30,472 nt of DNA from UBA7657 sp049653045 (GCA_049653045.1 JBASFN010000047.1:1-30472), one strand, 5' to 3'; shown: positions 13,098-20,744, counted from the first letter of the stretch. The notes: generated by a model not told the origin, from the sequence alone. Made by a program: numbers and translations.

Positions 13098-14552
13098 ATG
13101 GCAACGACTACAAAAACGCAAGGTTCCGCAGGAGCAAAAGGCAGGGTAACGCAGGTTCTCGGCGCCGTTCTCGACGTTCAGTTCGAGGAAGGGAATGTTC
13201 CCGCGATTTTGAACGCGCTGGAAACCACGAATAACGGGCAAAAACTGATCCTCGAGGTCGCGCAGCATCTTGGTGAGAACACCGTGCGCTGCATCGCCAT
13301 GGACATGACCGACGGAATGACCCGCGGCGCGGAAGTCATCGATACAGGCAATGCCATCACCGTTCCGGTTGGGCCGGAGGTTCTTGGCCGTATCATGGAT
13401 GTTATCGGCAACGTCATCGACGAAGGTCCGGAAGTGAAAACAAAAGCGCGCTGGCCGATTCACCGCGATGCGCCGTCCTTTGACGAGCAAGCGACAGAAA
13501 CGGAGCAGCTGATTACCGGGATTAAAGTTATCGACTTGCTCTGCCCCTATGCGAAGGGCGGTAAAATCGGTTTGTTCGGCGGCGCGGGCGTGGGCAAGAC
13601 CGTGACGATCATGGAATTGATTAACAACATCGCCAAGGCGCACGGCGGCGTGTCGGTGTTCGGTGGTGTGGGCGAGCGTACCCGCGAAGGAAACGACCTG
13701 TATCACGAAATGATGGAATCGGGCGTTATCAAAAAGCACGACCATACAGGATCGAAAGCCGCCCTCGTGTACGGCCAGATGAACGAGCCACCCGGTGCGC
13801 GTGCGCGGGTTGCCCTGTCGGCCTTGACCATGGCGGAATATTTCCGCGACGAAGAGGGACAGGATGTTCTGTTCTTCCTCGATAACATTTTCCGCTTTAC
13901 GCAGGCAGGTTCTGAAGTGTCGGCTCTCTTGGGTCGTATTCCTTCCGCCGTGGGGTATCAGCCAACCCTCGCCACTGAAATGGGCGCGATGCAGGAGCGG
14001 ATTACCTCCACCAACAAGGGTTCGATCACATCGGTTCAGGCCGTTTACGTTCCTGCCGACGATCTAACCGACCCCGCACCGGCCACGACCTTCTCGCACC
14101 TTGACGCGACGACCGTTCTGTCGCGCCAGATCGCGGAGCAAGGGATTTACCCGGCGGTTGACCCGTTAGATTCCACGTCGCGTATTCTTGACCCCCGCAT
14201 CATCGGCGAGGAGCACTACAACGTGGCAACGGCGGTTCAACGGACGCTGCAAAGCTATAAGGCACTTCAGGACATCATCGCCATTTTGGGCATGGATGAA
14301 TTGTCGGAAGAAGACAAGTTGACGGTTTCCCGTGCGCGGAAAATCCAGCGTTTCCTCTCACAGCCGTTTCACGTGGCCGAAGTGTTTACCGGCACACCCG
14401 GTGTGTTCGCAAGCCTGCCCGACACGATCAAGGGCTTTAAGGCGATTGTTGAAGGTGAATACGACCACCTGCCGGAATCGGCATTCTACATGGTTGGCGG
14501 CATCGACGAAGTCGTGGCAAAGGCCAAGAAAATGGCGGCGGAAGCGGCTTAA
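13098..14552 (+). CDS. atpD: F1F0 ATP synthase subunit beta
   Basis: The catalytic beta subunit of F1. The 484-aa product has a short extra N-terminus (MATTTKTQGSAGAKG) before the barrel domain. It carries Walker A GGAGVGKT (161-168), GERTREGNDLYHEM just after position 190, the DNIFRFTQAGSEVSALLGR catalytic segment, and DELSEED (400-406), the lever that contacts gamma and epsilon. AGGAG lies before the ATG, within the end of the phosphatase gene 2 bp upstream, so the phosphatase and atpD are on one transcript. Confidence 0.97.
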   Translation: MATTTKTQGSAGAKGRVTQVLGAVLDVQFEEGNVPAILNALETTNNGQKLILEVAQHLGENTVRCIAMDMTDGMTRGAEVIDTGNAITVPVGPEVLGRIMDVIGNVIDEGPEVKTKARWPIHRDAPSFDEQATETEQLITGIKVIDLLCPYAKGGKIGLFGGAGVGKTVTIMELINNIAKAHGGVSVFGGVGERTREGNDLYHEMMESGVIKKHDHTGSKAALVYGQMNEPPGARARVALSALTMAEYFRDEEGQDVLFFLDNIFRFTQAGSEVSALLGRIPSAVGYQPTLATEMGAMQERITSTNKGSITSVQAVYVPADDLTDPAPATTFSHLDATTVLSRQIAEQGIYPAVDPLDSTSRILDPRIIGEEHYNVATAVQRTLQSYKALQDIIAILGMDELSEEDKLTVSRARKIQRFLSQPFHVAEVFTGTPGVFASLPDTIKGFKAIVEGEYDHLPESAFYMVGGIDEVVAKAKKMAAEAA

Positions 14553-14562
14553 CTCTTTTAAT

Positions 14563-14616
14563 CCCTCTCCCTTCAGGGAGAGGGTAGCCTCAACGAATTG
14601 AGGCCGGGTGAGGGGG
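14563..14616 (+). repeat. REP-like double palindrome between atpD and the lipoprotein gene
   Basis: Two adjacent perfect hairpins. CCCTCTCCC/GGGAGAGGG (14563-14571 with 14576-14584) closes on TTCA; GCCTCAA/TTGAGGC (14587-14593 with 14598-14604) closes on CGAA. They are followed by CGGGTGAGGGGG. The layout is that of a dispersed REP-type element. The first palindrome resembles the sequence inside priA at 4998-5024. In the mRNA it could trim or stabilise transcript ends between atpD and atpC. Confidence 0.8.
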
Positions 14617-14620
14617 CAGG

Positions 14621-14926
14621 ATGTTAAGAATACTTGTTTTGCTGTCCTGTGTTTTTTTGTGCGCCTGCGCGACCCAGCTTACGGATGAGGGGCGCATGGT
14701 TCGCAAGATCACTGCGGGCGGGGCATCAAAGTGTAAATTTTTGGGTGTTCTGGATTCGTCCGAAGGAAATGGGTTTGATATTGTGGACGATAAAAAGGGC
14801 GCCTTGAGCAATCTCAGAAATCAGGTCGCCTTAATGGGTGGAAATGCTTTTGTGGTTTCAGAAGGAACGAGTAACAGTTTGAGAACATGGATACAGGCCG
14901 AAGCCTATAGCTGCCCTGTGAAATAG
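14621..14926 (+). CDS. small outer-membrane-type lipoprotein, DUF4156-like
   Basis: A 101-aa lipoprotein. The signal sequence MLRILVLLSCVFLCAC ends in a lipobox LCAC with Cys16 as the lipid-modified residue. The next residues are Ala-Thr, with no Asp at +2, which favours outer-membrane sorting. The mature part (about 85 aa) resembles DUF4156 proteins: a Cys38-containing CKFLGVLDSSEG strand, then ALSNLRNQVALMGGNAFVV and a final AYSCPVK. Cys38 and the Cys near the end could form a disulfide. The ribosome binding site is AGGGGG (14611-14616), the last bases of the REP-like element. It sits between atpD and atpC and has no known role in ATP synthase. Confidence 0.75.
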   Translation: MLRILVLLSCVFLCACATQLTDEGRMVRKITAGGASKCKFLGVLDSSEGNGFDIVDDKKGALSNLRNQVALMGGNAFVVSEGTSNSLRTWIQAEAYSCPVK

Positions 14927-14944
14927 TTTAAAAAGGAAATGAAC

Positions 14945-15364
14945 ATGACAGACCCCGTAATTCAATTTGAACTCGTCTCCCCGGAAGAAAAGCTGGTGTC
15001 GGAGCCTGTGTATCATGCTGTCCTTCCCGGTGAGGAAGGGGAGTTTGGGATTGGGGCGGATCATACATCGCTGGTTGTCTCGCTACAGCCCGGCGTTGTG
15101 AAACTGTACCGTCAGAAGGGCGCAGAGCCGCAGAAAATTTTTATCGCTGGTGGTTTCGCCGATGTGACCGGGGTGAATTGCACCATCCTCGCCGAGGATG
15201 CGGTAGATGTCGCCAATTTAAATCAGGCCGATCTAGAGCAGGACATTAAAAACCTGACCGAGGATTTGACCGCCGCCGAGGGAATCGAGAAATCCCGCGT
15301 TCAACGCCGCCTGTCGATGACGAAGGCAAAGCTTCAGGCCGTGACCGGTAAGGTCGTTTTTTAG
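14945..15364 (+). CDS. atpC: F1F0 ATP synthase subunit epsilon
   Basis: The epsilon subunit, a rotor component that also inhibits ATP hydrolysis. The 139-aa product has the N-terminal beta sandwich (about 1-85: FELVSPEEKLVSEPVYHAVLPGEEGEFGIGADHTSL spread over several strands) and a C-terminal helical hairpin (about 90-135). An ATG at 14939 is in frame, but AAGGA at 14933-14937 is correctly placed (7 nt) only for the ATG at 14945. It ends the F1 operon; no terminator is visible before ompW. Confidence 0.94.
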   Translation: MTDPVIQFELVSPEEKLVSEPVYHAVLPGEEGEFGIGADHTSLVVSLQPGVVKLYRQKGAEPQKIFIAGGFADVTGVNCTILAEDAVDVANLNQADLEQDIKNLTEDLTAAEGIEKSRVQRRLSMTKAKLQAVTGKVVF

Positions 15365-15382
15365 TCCTTTTCCCGTTTCAAA

Positions 15383-15422
15383 TTGATTGAAGTCAAGTTA
15401 TCCGTCCGGTTTTTCCTTTAAT
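15383..15422 (+). promoter_or_regulatory. FNR-type box and promoter of ompW
   Basis: TTGAT-TGAA-GTCAA (15383-15396) matches the FNR consensus TTGAT-N4-ATCAA in nine of ten bases. A -10 box TTTAAT lies at 15417-15422, predicting a start near 15430. The box centre is then about 40 bp upstream, the class II activator position. Confidence 0.6.
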
Positions 15423-15445
15423 CCTGCGTGCAGGTCATTTAAAGG
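15415..15445 (+). other. hairpin overlapping the ompW ribosome binding site
   Basis: CCTTTAA/TTAAAGG (15415-15421 with 15439-15445) and CCTGC/GCAGG (15423-15427 with 15430-15434) stack with small bulges. AAAGGAG, the ribosome binding site of ompW, is in the 3' arm. The 5' arm would be present only in transcripts reading through from atpC, not in those from the ompW promoter. Confidence 0.4.
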
Positions 15446-15456
15446 AGAATCAAACC

Positions 15457-16089
15457 ATGATTAAAAAAATTGTACTCGGAGCGGTAGCGGCGCAGATGGC
15501 TTTTCCAGCCATGGCGTTTGCACAGGATGGCATGTCTTCGCACGGGCCGTGGGAGTTTCGTCTGCGCGGGATTGCGGTGTTGCCCGATGATGGCGGCCAC
15601 ACAACAATCGGCGGCGAGCCGGACGCACAAAATGCGGTTGTTCCGGAATTCGATATTTCTTATTTCTTCACGGACAATATTGCGGCGGAATTGATTCTGG
15701 CCACATCGCCCCATGACGTGAAGCTGAAGGGATCGACCTTGGGCGATCTCGATCTGGGAAGCACTTGGGTTTTGCCGCCGACCTTGACGCTGCAATATCA
15801 CTTCTGCCCGGACAAGCAGTTTAGTCCGTATGTCGGCGCAGGGGTAAACTATACGCTTCCCTATGCCGAGGATAACGGCGCGAGCGTCACCGATCTGGAA
15901 GTGGACGGAAGTTTTGGCTGGGCGTTGCAGGCCGGAGCTGATTACTGGCTGAACGATAACTGGGGCGTGAACTTTGACGTGAAAAAAGTTTATGTCGATG
16001 TTGATGCCAAGGTGAACGGCGGCACAGTAACCGGTGAAGTCGAACTTGATCCATGGATTATCGGCACAGGCGTTGCCTACAGATTCTAA
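15457..16089 (+). CDS. ompW: OmpW family outer membrane protein
   Basis: An OmpW-like eight-stranded outer membrane beta-barrel of 210 aa, thought to carry small hydrophobic compounds through the outer membrane. A Sec signal peptide ends at AFA (residue 22). The mature protein shows alternating amphipathic strands, the family-like segment PPTLTLQYHF followed by SPYVGAGVNYT, and the C-terminal aromatic residue (VAYRF) needed for barrel insertion. Ribosome binding site AAAGGAGA precedes the ATG. The FNR-type promoter fits, since ompW is oxygen-controlled in E. coli. A bidirectional terminator follows. Confidence 0.85.
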   Translation: MIKKIVLGAVAAQMAFPAMAFAQDGMSSHGPWEFRLRGIAVLPDDGGHTTIGGEPDAQNAVVPEFDISYFFTDNIAAELILATSPHDVKLKGSTLGDLDLGSTWVLPPTLTLQYHFCPDKQFSPYVGAGVNYTLPYAEDNGASVTDLEVDGSFGWALQAGADYWLNDNWGVNFDVKKVYVDVDAKVNGGTVTGEVELDPWIIGTGVAYRF

Positions 16090-16114
16090 ATCGGGTCTGG
16101 AAGAAACAAAGAAG

Positions 16115-16146
16115 AAAGAGCCTCTTGAATTGAGGCTCTTTTTTTA
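16115..16146. terminator. bidirectional terminator between ompW and hemN
   Basis: AAAGAGCCTC (16115-16124) pairs with GAGGCTCTTT (16132-16141) around a 7-nt loop, with a T-run on the plus strand and TTTCTTCTTT on the minus strand. The minus-strand hairpin begins within a few bases of the hemN stop codon. Confidence 0.85.
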
Positions 16147-17502
16147 TGTCGTGGTGACGTGTTTGGCCGTTTCGTTTTGCTTGAGATAGGCATCGAATGC
16201 GATGCAGGCAAGGCGCGCCGCGTGCGGCACGAGGACATTGATGTTGCCCGCATCGTCGTAATCCAAAAGCCCGGAGTCTTTTAAAGGTTGAAGCGTTCCG
16301 ATTTCCCATGTGAAATAATCCCGCGCATATCCGTTTTTCTCACAGATGGCGGCGGTATCGGCGGCGAGGGTACACATGATGGATTGGATGACCTCTTCCC
16401 GCAGCCTGTCTTCGTCGCTCAAAGGGCAGGTTTTTTCGGTGGCGAGCGTTTCCGCAAGGATATGCTCCCTATAGGCGGGCATCTGGACGCTGTTTTGCGT
16501 GAAGCCTTGCGGAAAGCGGCTTATGGCCGACGCACCGATCCCGATGAGGGCAGTAGCGTTATCGGTGGTGTAGCCTTGAAAATTCCGGTGCAGGGTTCCG
16601 CTGTCTTTAGCTTTGACAAGGGAATCGCCGGGTTTTGCAAAATGGTCTATGCCGATGGGCGCATAGCCGGATGTCTGGAATATATTCGCTGCGATATCGA
16701 ACAGATCGAGGCGCGCCGCTGGGTTGGGCAGGGCTTGTTCGGGGATCAGGCGCATATGCTTTTTCATCCACGGAACATGCGCGTAGCCAAACAGGGAGAG
16801 GCGATCAGGGTTTAACAGGAGCACATTTTCTGCCGCTTCCTTCATGGTGTCCGCCGTCTGGTGCGGCAGGCCATACATCAGATCGATATTGATACCGGAG
16901 ATGCCGTAATCGCGCAGAAGCTGGATCGTTTCATAACTGGCGTAGAACGGTTGCGCTCTGTTGACGGATTCGAGGACTTTCTGGTTGAAATCCTGAATCC
17001 CGAGGCTGGCGCGGGTGACGCCTGATTTAGCGTAGGCGGCGGCCTTTGCCTCGCTCATCTGGCGGGGGTCGATTTCGACGGCGATTTCCGCATTATCCGC
17101 GATGTCAAACGAATCCCGGATTTTATCCATCAGCAGGGCAAAATCGCAGGATCGGAGAATGGTAGGCGATCCGCCGCCAAAATGAATGTGGGAAATTGTG
17201 AAATCTCGCCTGCCAAAGGCAGTGAGAATGTCAATTTCACGCAAGAGCAAGTGGAGATAGTCTTCAACCGGGGCGTACCGTTTGGTTATTTTTGTATGGC
17301 AACCGCAAAACCAGCAGAGTTTTGGGCAGAACGGCATATGAATATAAAGGGACAGGCTGCTGTTCCGGGGAAGCGATTCTAGCCATATTTTAGAGGTATT
17401 TCCCCCTGTTTCCTGCCTGAAATGGGGGGCGGTCGGATAGCTGGTATAGCGCGGCGCGGGTCTATCAAGGCGCAGGATGTTTTCTTTTATGTTGGAATCC
17501 AT
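16144..17502 (-). CDS. hemN: oxygen-independent coproporphyrinogen III oxidase
   Basis: A radical-SAM enzyme that converts coproporphyrinogen III to protoporphyrinogen IX without oxygen, in heme synthesis. The 452-aa product has the HemN N-terminus (RPAPRYTSYPTAPHF), the iron-sulfur motif CPKLCWFCGC (Cys59, Cys63, Cys66, plus Cys68), and GGGSPT for SAM binding. An ATG at 17511 would add three residues, but the promoter (TATAAT at 17518-17513) predicts a start near 17505, downstream of that ATG. I therefore prefer the ATG at 17502, which would be nearly leaderless. It is divergent from fnr and shares its FNR box. It supplies heme for the cbb3 oxidase under low oxygen. Confidence 0.93.
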   Translation of the reverse strand: MDSNIKENILRLDRPAPRYTSYPTAPHFRQETGGNTSKIWLESLPRNSSLSLYIHMPFCPKLCWFCGCHTKITKRYAPVEDYLHLLLREIDILTAFGRRDFTISHIHFGGGSPTILRSCDFALLMDKIRDSFDIADNAEIAVEIDPRQMSEAKAAAYAKSGVTRASLGIQDFNQKVLESVNRAQPFYASYETIQLLRDYGISGINIDLMYGLPHQTADTMKEAAENVLLLNPDRLSLFGYAHVPWMKKHMRLIPEQALPNPAARLDLFDIAANIFQTSGYAPIGIDHFAKPGDSLVKAKDSGTLHRNFQGYTTDNATALIGIGASAISRFPQGFTQNSVQMPAYREHILAETLATEKTCPLSDEDRLREEVIQSIMCTLAADTAAICEKNGYARDYFTWEIGTLQPLKDSGLLDYDDAGNINVLVPHAARLACIAFDAYLKQNETAKHVTTT

Positions 17503-17512
17503 GGCTTCCATT

Positions 17513-17551
17513 ATTATAGTGATCCAGTTTTATTAACTTGATAATGATCAA
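17513..17551 (-). promoter_or_regulatory. FNR box and -10 of hemN, shared with fnr
   Basis: TTGAT-AATG-ATCAA (17538-17551) is a perfect FNR consensus. On the minus strand a perfect TATAAT (17518-17513) puts the hemN start near 17503-17506, about 40 bp from the box centre (17544.5). On the plus strand the box ends only 8 bp before the fnr ATG, so binding would probably block fnr transcription. Confidence 0.75.
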
Positions 17552-17559
17552 TTATTGAT

Positions 17560-18309
17560 ATGGCGATGGAAGCGAAAAAAAGTTGCGAAAATGCTTCGGT
17601 AAAGCCGGGGGTGCTGGATCCATTTGCGGTTCTTGACCTGTTTGCCGCGCTTCGTCCCGCCACGCGGGAGACTTTAAAGCGTGAGTCCCGCGTTCATGCC
17701 TTTCCAAAGGGTCATATTATTTTCATGCACGAGGACGAGGCCACGTGGTTTTATTTTGTGCAGAAGGGATGGATCAAGCTTTTCCGCGAAACGCTCGATG
17801 GCGCAGAAGCAATTATGGATGTCCTGCCGCAAGGATCGTTGTTTGGGGAGACTGCCGCGTTTGAAAACGGGACATATGCCTATGGCGCGGAAGTGATCGA
17901 GGCCGCCAGCATTATGGCGTTTCCCTTGGGAATTTTAGAGAAAGAGTCTCAGGACAATAGCGAGTTTTCCCTTGCGCTTTTGCGGCATATCTCGGGAAAG
18001 GGTCTAGTCAGGGACAAGGAAATCGAATTGCGGGCGGTTCAGAACGCGGCGCAGAGGATTGGATGTTTTTTGTTGAGACTGTGCAAGGAAAGCGAGGGCA
18101 ATACGGTTGTCTTGCATCTTCCGTGGGAAAAATCCCTGATTGCGGCGCGGCTTGGTATGACGCCGGAGACATTTTCGCGTTCCCTGGCCAAGTTGCAAAA
18201 AGAGGCTGGATTACATATTCGCGGTTCTACCGTTGAAATCAGCGATCTAGGCAGGCTTGTCCGCTATACCTGCACCGCCTGTTCCAATGTTTTTCCTTGT
18301 GACAATTAG
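17560..18309 (+). CDS. Crp/Fnr family regulator with C-terminal cysteine motif
   Basis: A 249-aa Crp/Fnr regulator: cyclic-nucleotide-binding-like barrel (about 25-135), dimer helix (about 135-165) and winged helix (about 165-235). The recognition helix MTPETFSRSLAKL has Glu203-x2-Ser206-Arg207, the FNR residues that read TTGAT. The oxygen-sensing cysteines differ from E. coli FNR: the N-terminus has only Cys9, while the C-terminus has Cys238-x2-Cys241-x5-Cys247. Cys169 and Cys175 are in the dimer/HTH linker. This resembles Bacillus FNR, where a C-terminal cysteine trio holds the cluster. The ATG at 17560 or 17566 may be used; neither has a ribosome binding site. Likely targets are the three FNR boxes in this window. 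Confidence 0.85.
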   Translation: MAMEAKKSCENASVKPGVLDPFAVLDLFAALRPATRETLKRESRVHAFPKGHIIFMHEDEATWFYFVQKGWIKLFRETLDGAEAIMDVLPQGSLFGETAAFENGTYAYGAEVIEAASIMAFPLGILEKESQDNSEFSLALLRHISGKGLVRDKEIELRAVQNAAQRIGCFLLRLCKESEGNTVVLHLPWEKSLIAARLGMTPETFSRSLAKLQKEAGLHIRGSTVEISDLGRLVRYTCTACSNVFPCDN

Positions 18310-18315
18310 CCCCAC

Positions 18316-18356
18316 TTGACCTTGGTCAAGGCGGCGTTATTCCAAGACCTTATGAT
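18316..18356 (+). promoter_or_regulatory. FNR/FixK-type box and promoter of the cco operon
   Basis: CTTGACC-TT-GGTCAAG (18315-18330) is a perfect palindrome containing TTGAC-N4-GTCAA. A -10 box TATGAT lies at 18351-18356, predicting a start near 18364 and an operator centre at about -41.5. The fifth and tenth bases (C/G instead of T/A) differ from the hemN box. Confidence 0.7.
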
Positions 18357-18407
18357 CTCTTACGTTTAATTTCAGCCGATTCTTCGGCGGGGAACGAGGG
18401 GACATAA

Positions 18408-19850
18408 ATGAATTCAGTATCCGAAAAGCCTGTCTATAATGACGAAATCGTCAAATTATTCACACTGGCAACGATTTTCTGGGGGATCGCGGGGTTTGCG
18501 GTCGGGTTGATTATCGCTCTCCAGATGGCTTTTCCATGGCTGAATATAGAGCCGTACCTGACATTCGGGCGGCTTCGCCCCCTTCATACGTCGGCCGTGA
18601 TTTTCGCCTTTGGCGGGAACGCGCTGTTTGCCACCAGCTATTATATCGTCCAGCGTACCTGTGCTGTTCGGCTCTGGAATGACAAGCTGGCGATGTTTAC
18701 GTTTCTCGGGTATCAGGCATTCATCCTGATGGCGGGGCTTGGGTATCTGTTTGGCATTACGCAAGGGAAAGAATATGCCGAGCCGGAATGGTACGCCGAT
18801 CTGTGGCTGACGATTGTATGGGTTGTTTATCTCCTTGTTTTTATGATGACCCTTATCAAAAGGAAAGAGCCACATATTTATGTGGCCAACTGGTTCTATC
18901 TGTCCTTTATCGTGACGGTGGCTGTTCTCCATCTTGGCAACAATATTGCCATCCCGGTAAGCATCCTCAGCCCGCACAGTTATAATATTTTCGGCGGGGT
19001 GCAGAGTGCCATGATCCAGTGGTGGTACGGGCACAATGCCGTCGGATTTTTCCTGACTGCCGGGTTTTTGGGCATGATGTATTATTTCATCCCAAAGCGT
19101 GCCGAGCGTCCTGTTTATTCTTACCGCCTGTCGATCCTCCATTTCTGGTCGCTGATTTTCATTTATATCTGGGCGGGACCGCACCATTTGCATTATACGG
19201 CATTGCCTGACTGGGCGCAGACCCTCGGGATGACCTTCTCGATCATGCTCTGGATGCCAAGCTGGGGCGGGATGATTAACGGGGTGATGACCCTGTCTGG
19301 GGCGTGGGGCAAGCTTCGTGACGATCCGGTGTTGCGCTTCATGGTCATTGCTCTGGCGTTTTACGGTATGTCGACGTTCGAGGGGCCTCTTATGTCGATA
19401 CGGGCGGTCAATTCTCTGTCCCACTACACAGATTGGACAATCGGTCACGTGCATTCCGGCGCGCTGGGATGGAACGGGTTCATTACATTCGGTGCGCTTT
19501 ATTACCTTGTGCCGAAGCTTTGGGGGCGGAAGGAATTATATTCGATGAAACTGGTGAATGTTCACCTGTGGGTGGCGACAATCGGCATCGTTCTTTACAT
19601 CACCGCGATGTGGGTATCGGGCATTATGCAGGGTTTGATGTGGCGCAGCTACGACGAGATGGGCTTCCTGCAATATTCGTTTGTTGAAACCGTCGCAGCC
19701 ATGCATCCGTTCTATGTGATCCGGGCATTGGGTGGTCTGCTTTATCTCTCGGGAGCATTTATCATGGTTTACAATTTTTGGCGCACCATCCGGGGCGACA
19801 TGAATGAAAAAGAGTGGGGACCACAAGCCGCCGTAGGAGTCGCAGCATGA
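18408..19850 (+). CDS. ccoN: cbb3-type cytochrome c oxidase subunit I
   Basis: The catalytic heme-copper subunit of the high-affinity cbb3 oxidase, which reduces O2 in the inner membrane. The 480-aa product has about twelve membrane helices. Ligands are visible by alignment with the known structure: His60 and His349 for the low-spin heme b, His347 for heme b3, His209, His259 and His260 for CuB, and Tyr253 as the likely cross-linked tyrosine. Glu325 (TFEGPL) is the conserved cbb3 glutamate. AGGGGA precedes the ATG. The stop overlaps the ccoO start as ATGA. Confidence 0.97.
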   Translation: MNSVSEKPVYNDEIVKLFTLATIFWGIAGFAVGLIIALQMAFPWLNIEPYLTFGRLRPLHTSAVIFAFGGNALFATSYYIVQRTCAVRLWNDKLAMFTFLGYQAFILMAGLGYLFGITQGKEYAEPEWYADLWLTIVWVVYLLVFMMTLIKRKEPHIYVANWFYLSFIVTVAVLHLGNNIAIPVSILSPHSYNIFGGVQSAMIQWWYGHNAVGFFLTAGFLGMMYYFIPKRAERPVYSYRLSILHFWSLIFIYIWAGPHHLHYTALPDWAQTLGMTFSIMLWMPSWGGMINGVMTLSGAWGKLRDDPVLRFMVIALAFYGMSTFEGPLMSIRAVNSLSHYTDWTIGHVHSGALGWNGFITFGALYYLVPKLWGRKELYSMKLVNVHLWVATIGIVLYITAMWVSGIMQGLMWRSYDEMGFLQYSFVETVAAMHPFYVIRALGGLLYLSGAFIMVYNFWRTIRGDMNEKEWGPQAAVGVAA

Positions 19851-20587
19851 GTTTTCTAAAAAAACACCAAAAGCTGGAGCGGAATACAATTCTTCTTCTG
19901 ATTTTCTCGGTTCTGGCCATTCTTGTTGGCGGACTTGTCGAGATTATCCCTCTGTTTCGCATGGAAACGGTGATCGAGCCGGTCAAGGGAATGCGGCCTT
20001 ATACACCGCTGGAACTGACGGGCTTTAACATCTATATCCGTGAAGGGTGCTATCTCTGCCACTCGCAGCAGATCCGCCCCTTGCGGGACGAGGTAGCGCG
20101 GTACGGGCATTACTCGCTGGCGGCGGAGAGCATGTACGATCACCCGTTCCAGTGGGGATCAAAGCGGACGGGGCCAGATCTGGCGCGTGTCGGCGGGAAA
20201 TATTCCGATGACTGGCATGTCGCGCACATGGTCAACCCCCGTGATGTTGTGCCGGAATCGATCATGCCGACTTATTCGTTCCTGATGCGGACGGGCGCAG
20301 ATTTGCGCCATATCCAGCCGGCCCTTAAAACTCTGCGGTTTGAGGGCGTGCCCTATACGGACGAGATGGTCGAAAATGCCGAGAAAGACGCAATCAATCA
20401 GGCAACAGGCGAGGAGCGCGGCAATACCGACGGGCTGTTTGAACGCTATGGCAAGGTGAATGCGCGGGATTTTGACGGCAATCCAAATCTTGTGTCCGAA
20501 ATGGATGCCTTGATCGCGTATCTTCAGGCTTTGGGGACGATGGTTGATTTCAATGCCGCCAAGGATGTTGAAGGGACGACGCCATGA
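19847..20587 (+). CDS. ccoO: cbb3-type cytochrome c oxidase subunit II
   Basis: The monoheme cytochrome c subunit of cbb3 oxidase, 246 aa. One N-terminal membrane anchor (about 15-36) is followed by a periplasmic domain with the heme motif Cys68-Tyr-Leu-Cys71-His72, and PESIMPTYSF supplies the usual axial-methionine region. The ATG is within the ATGA overlap with ccoN, with TAGGAG 8 nt upstream. A frame extending to 19814 exists but lies inside ccoN and lacks that ribosome binding site. The stop overlaps the ccoQ start as ATGA. Confidence 0.96.
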   Translation: MSFLKKHQKLERNTILLLIFSVLAILVGGLVEIIPLFRMETVIEPVKGMRPYTPLELTGFNIYIREGCYLCHSQQIRPLRDEVARYGHYSLAAESMYDHPFQWGSKRTGPDLARVGGKYSDDWHVAHMVNPRDVVPESIMPTYSFLMRTGADLRHIQPALKTLRFEGVPYTDEMVENAEKDAINQATGEERGNTDGLFERYGKVNARDFDGNPNLVSEMDALIAYLQALGTMVDFNAAKDVEGTTP

Positions 20588-20739
20588 CCGCTTACGCGCT
20601 TCCTTTTTCTTCGGCACTGGCGGGCGTGGCTGGCCTGCTGTTCTTTTTTGTTTTCTTCGTGGCCATGGCGATGTGGGTTTACCGCCCCGGCGCAAAGGCC
20701 AAATACCAAAACGACGCACACATTCCCTTTAAGGAATAA
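20584..20739 (+). CDS. ccoQ: cbb3-type oxidase small subunit CcoQ
   Basis: A 51-aa single-span protein too short for many gene callers. One membrane helix (about 10-32, LAGVAGLLFFFVFFVAMAMW) is followed by the CcoQ/FixQ hallmark YRPGAKAKYQNDAHIPF. It stabilises the CcoNO-CcoP assembly. It starts in an ATGA overlap with ccoO and ends 5 bp before ccoP. Confidence 0.92.
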   Translation: MTAYALPFSSALAGVAGLLFFFVFFVAMAMWVYRPGAKAKYQNDAHIPFKE

Positions 20740-20744
20740 ACATC

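Noticed and set aside
18456..19454. 332-aa minus-strand frame over ccoN
   Set aside because: It is a shadow of ccoN; His- and Pro-rich composition is typical of the antisense of a membrane protein gene.
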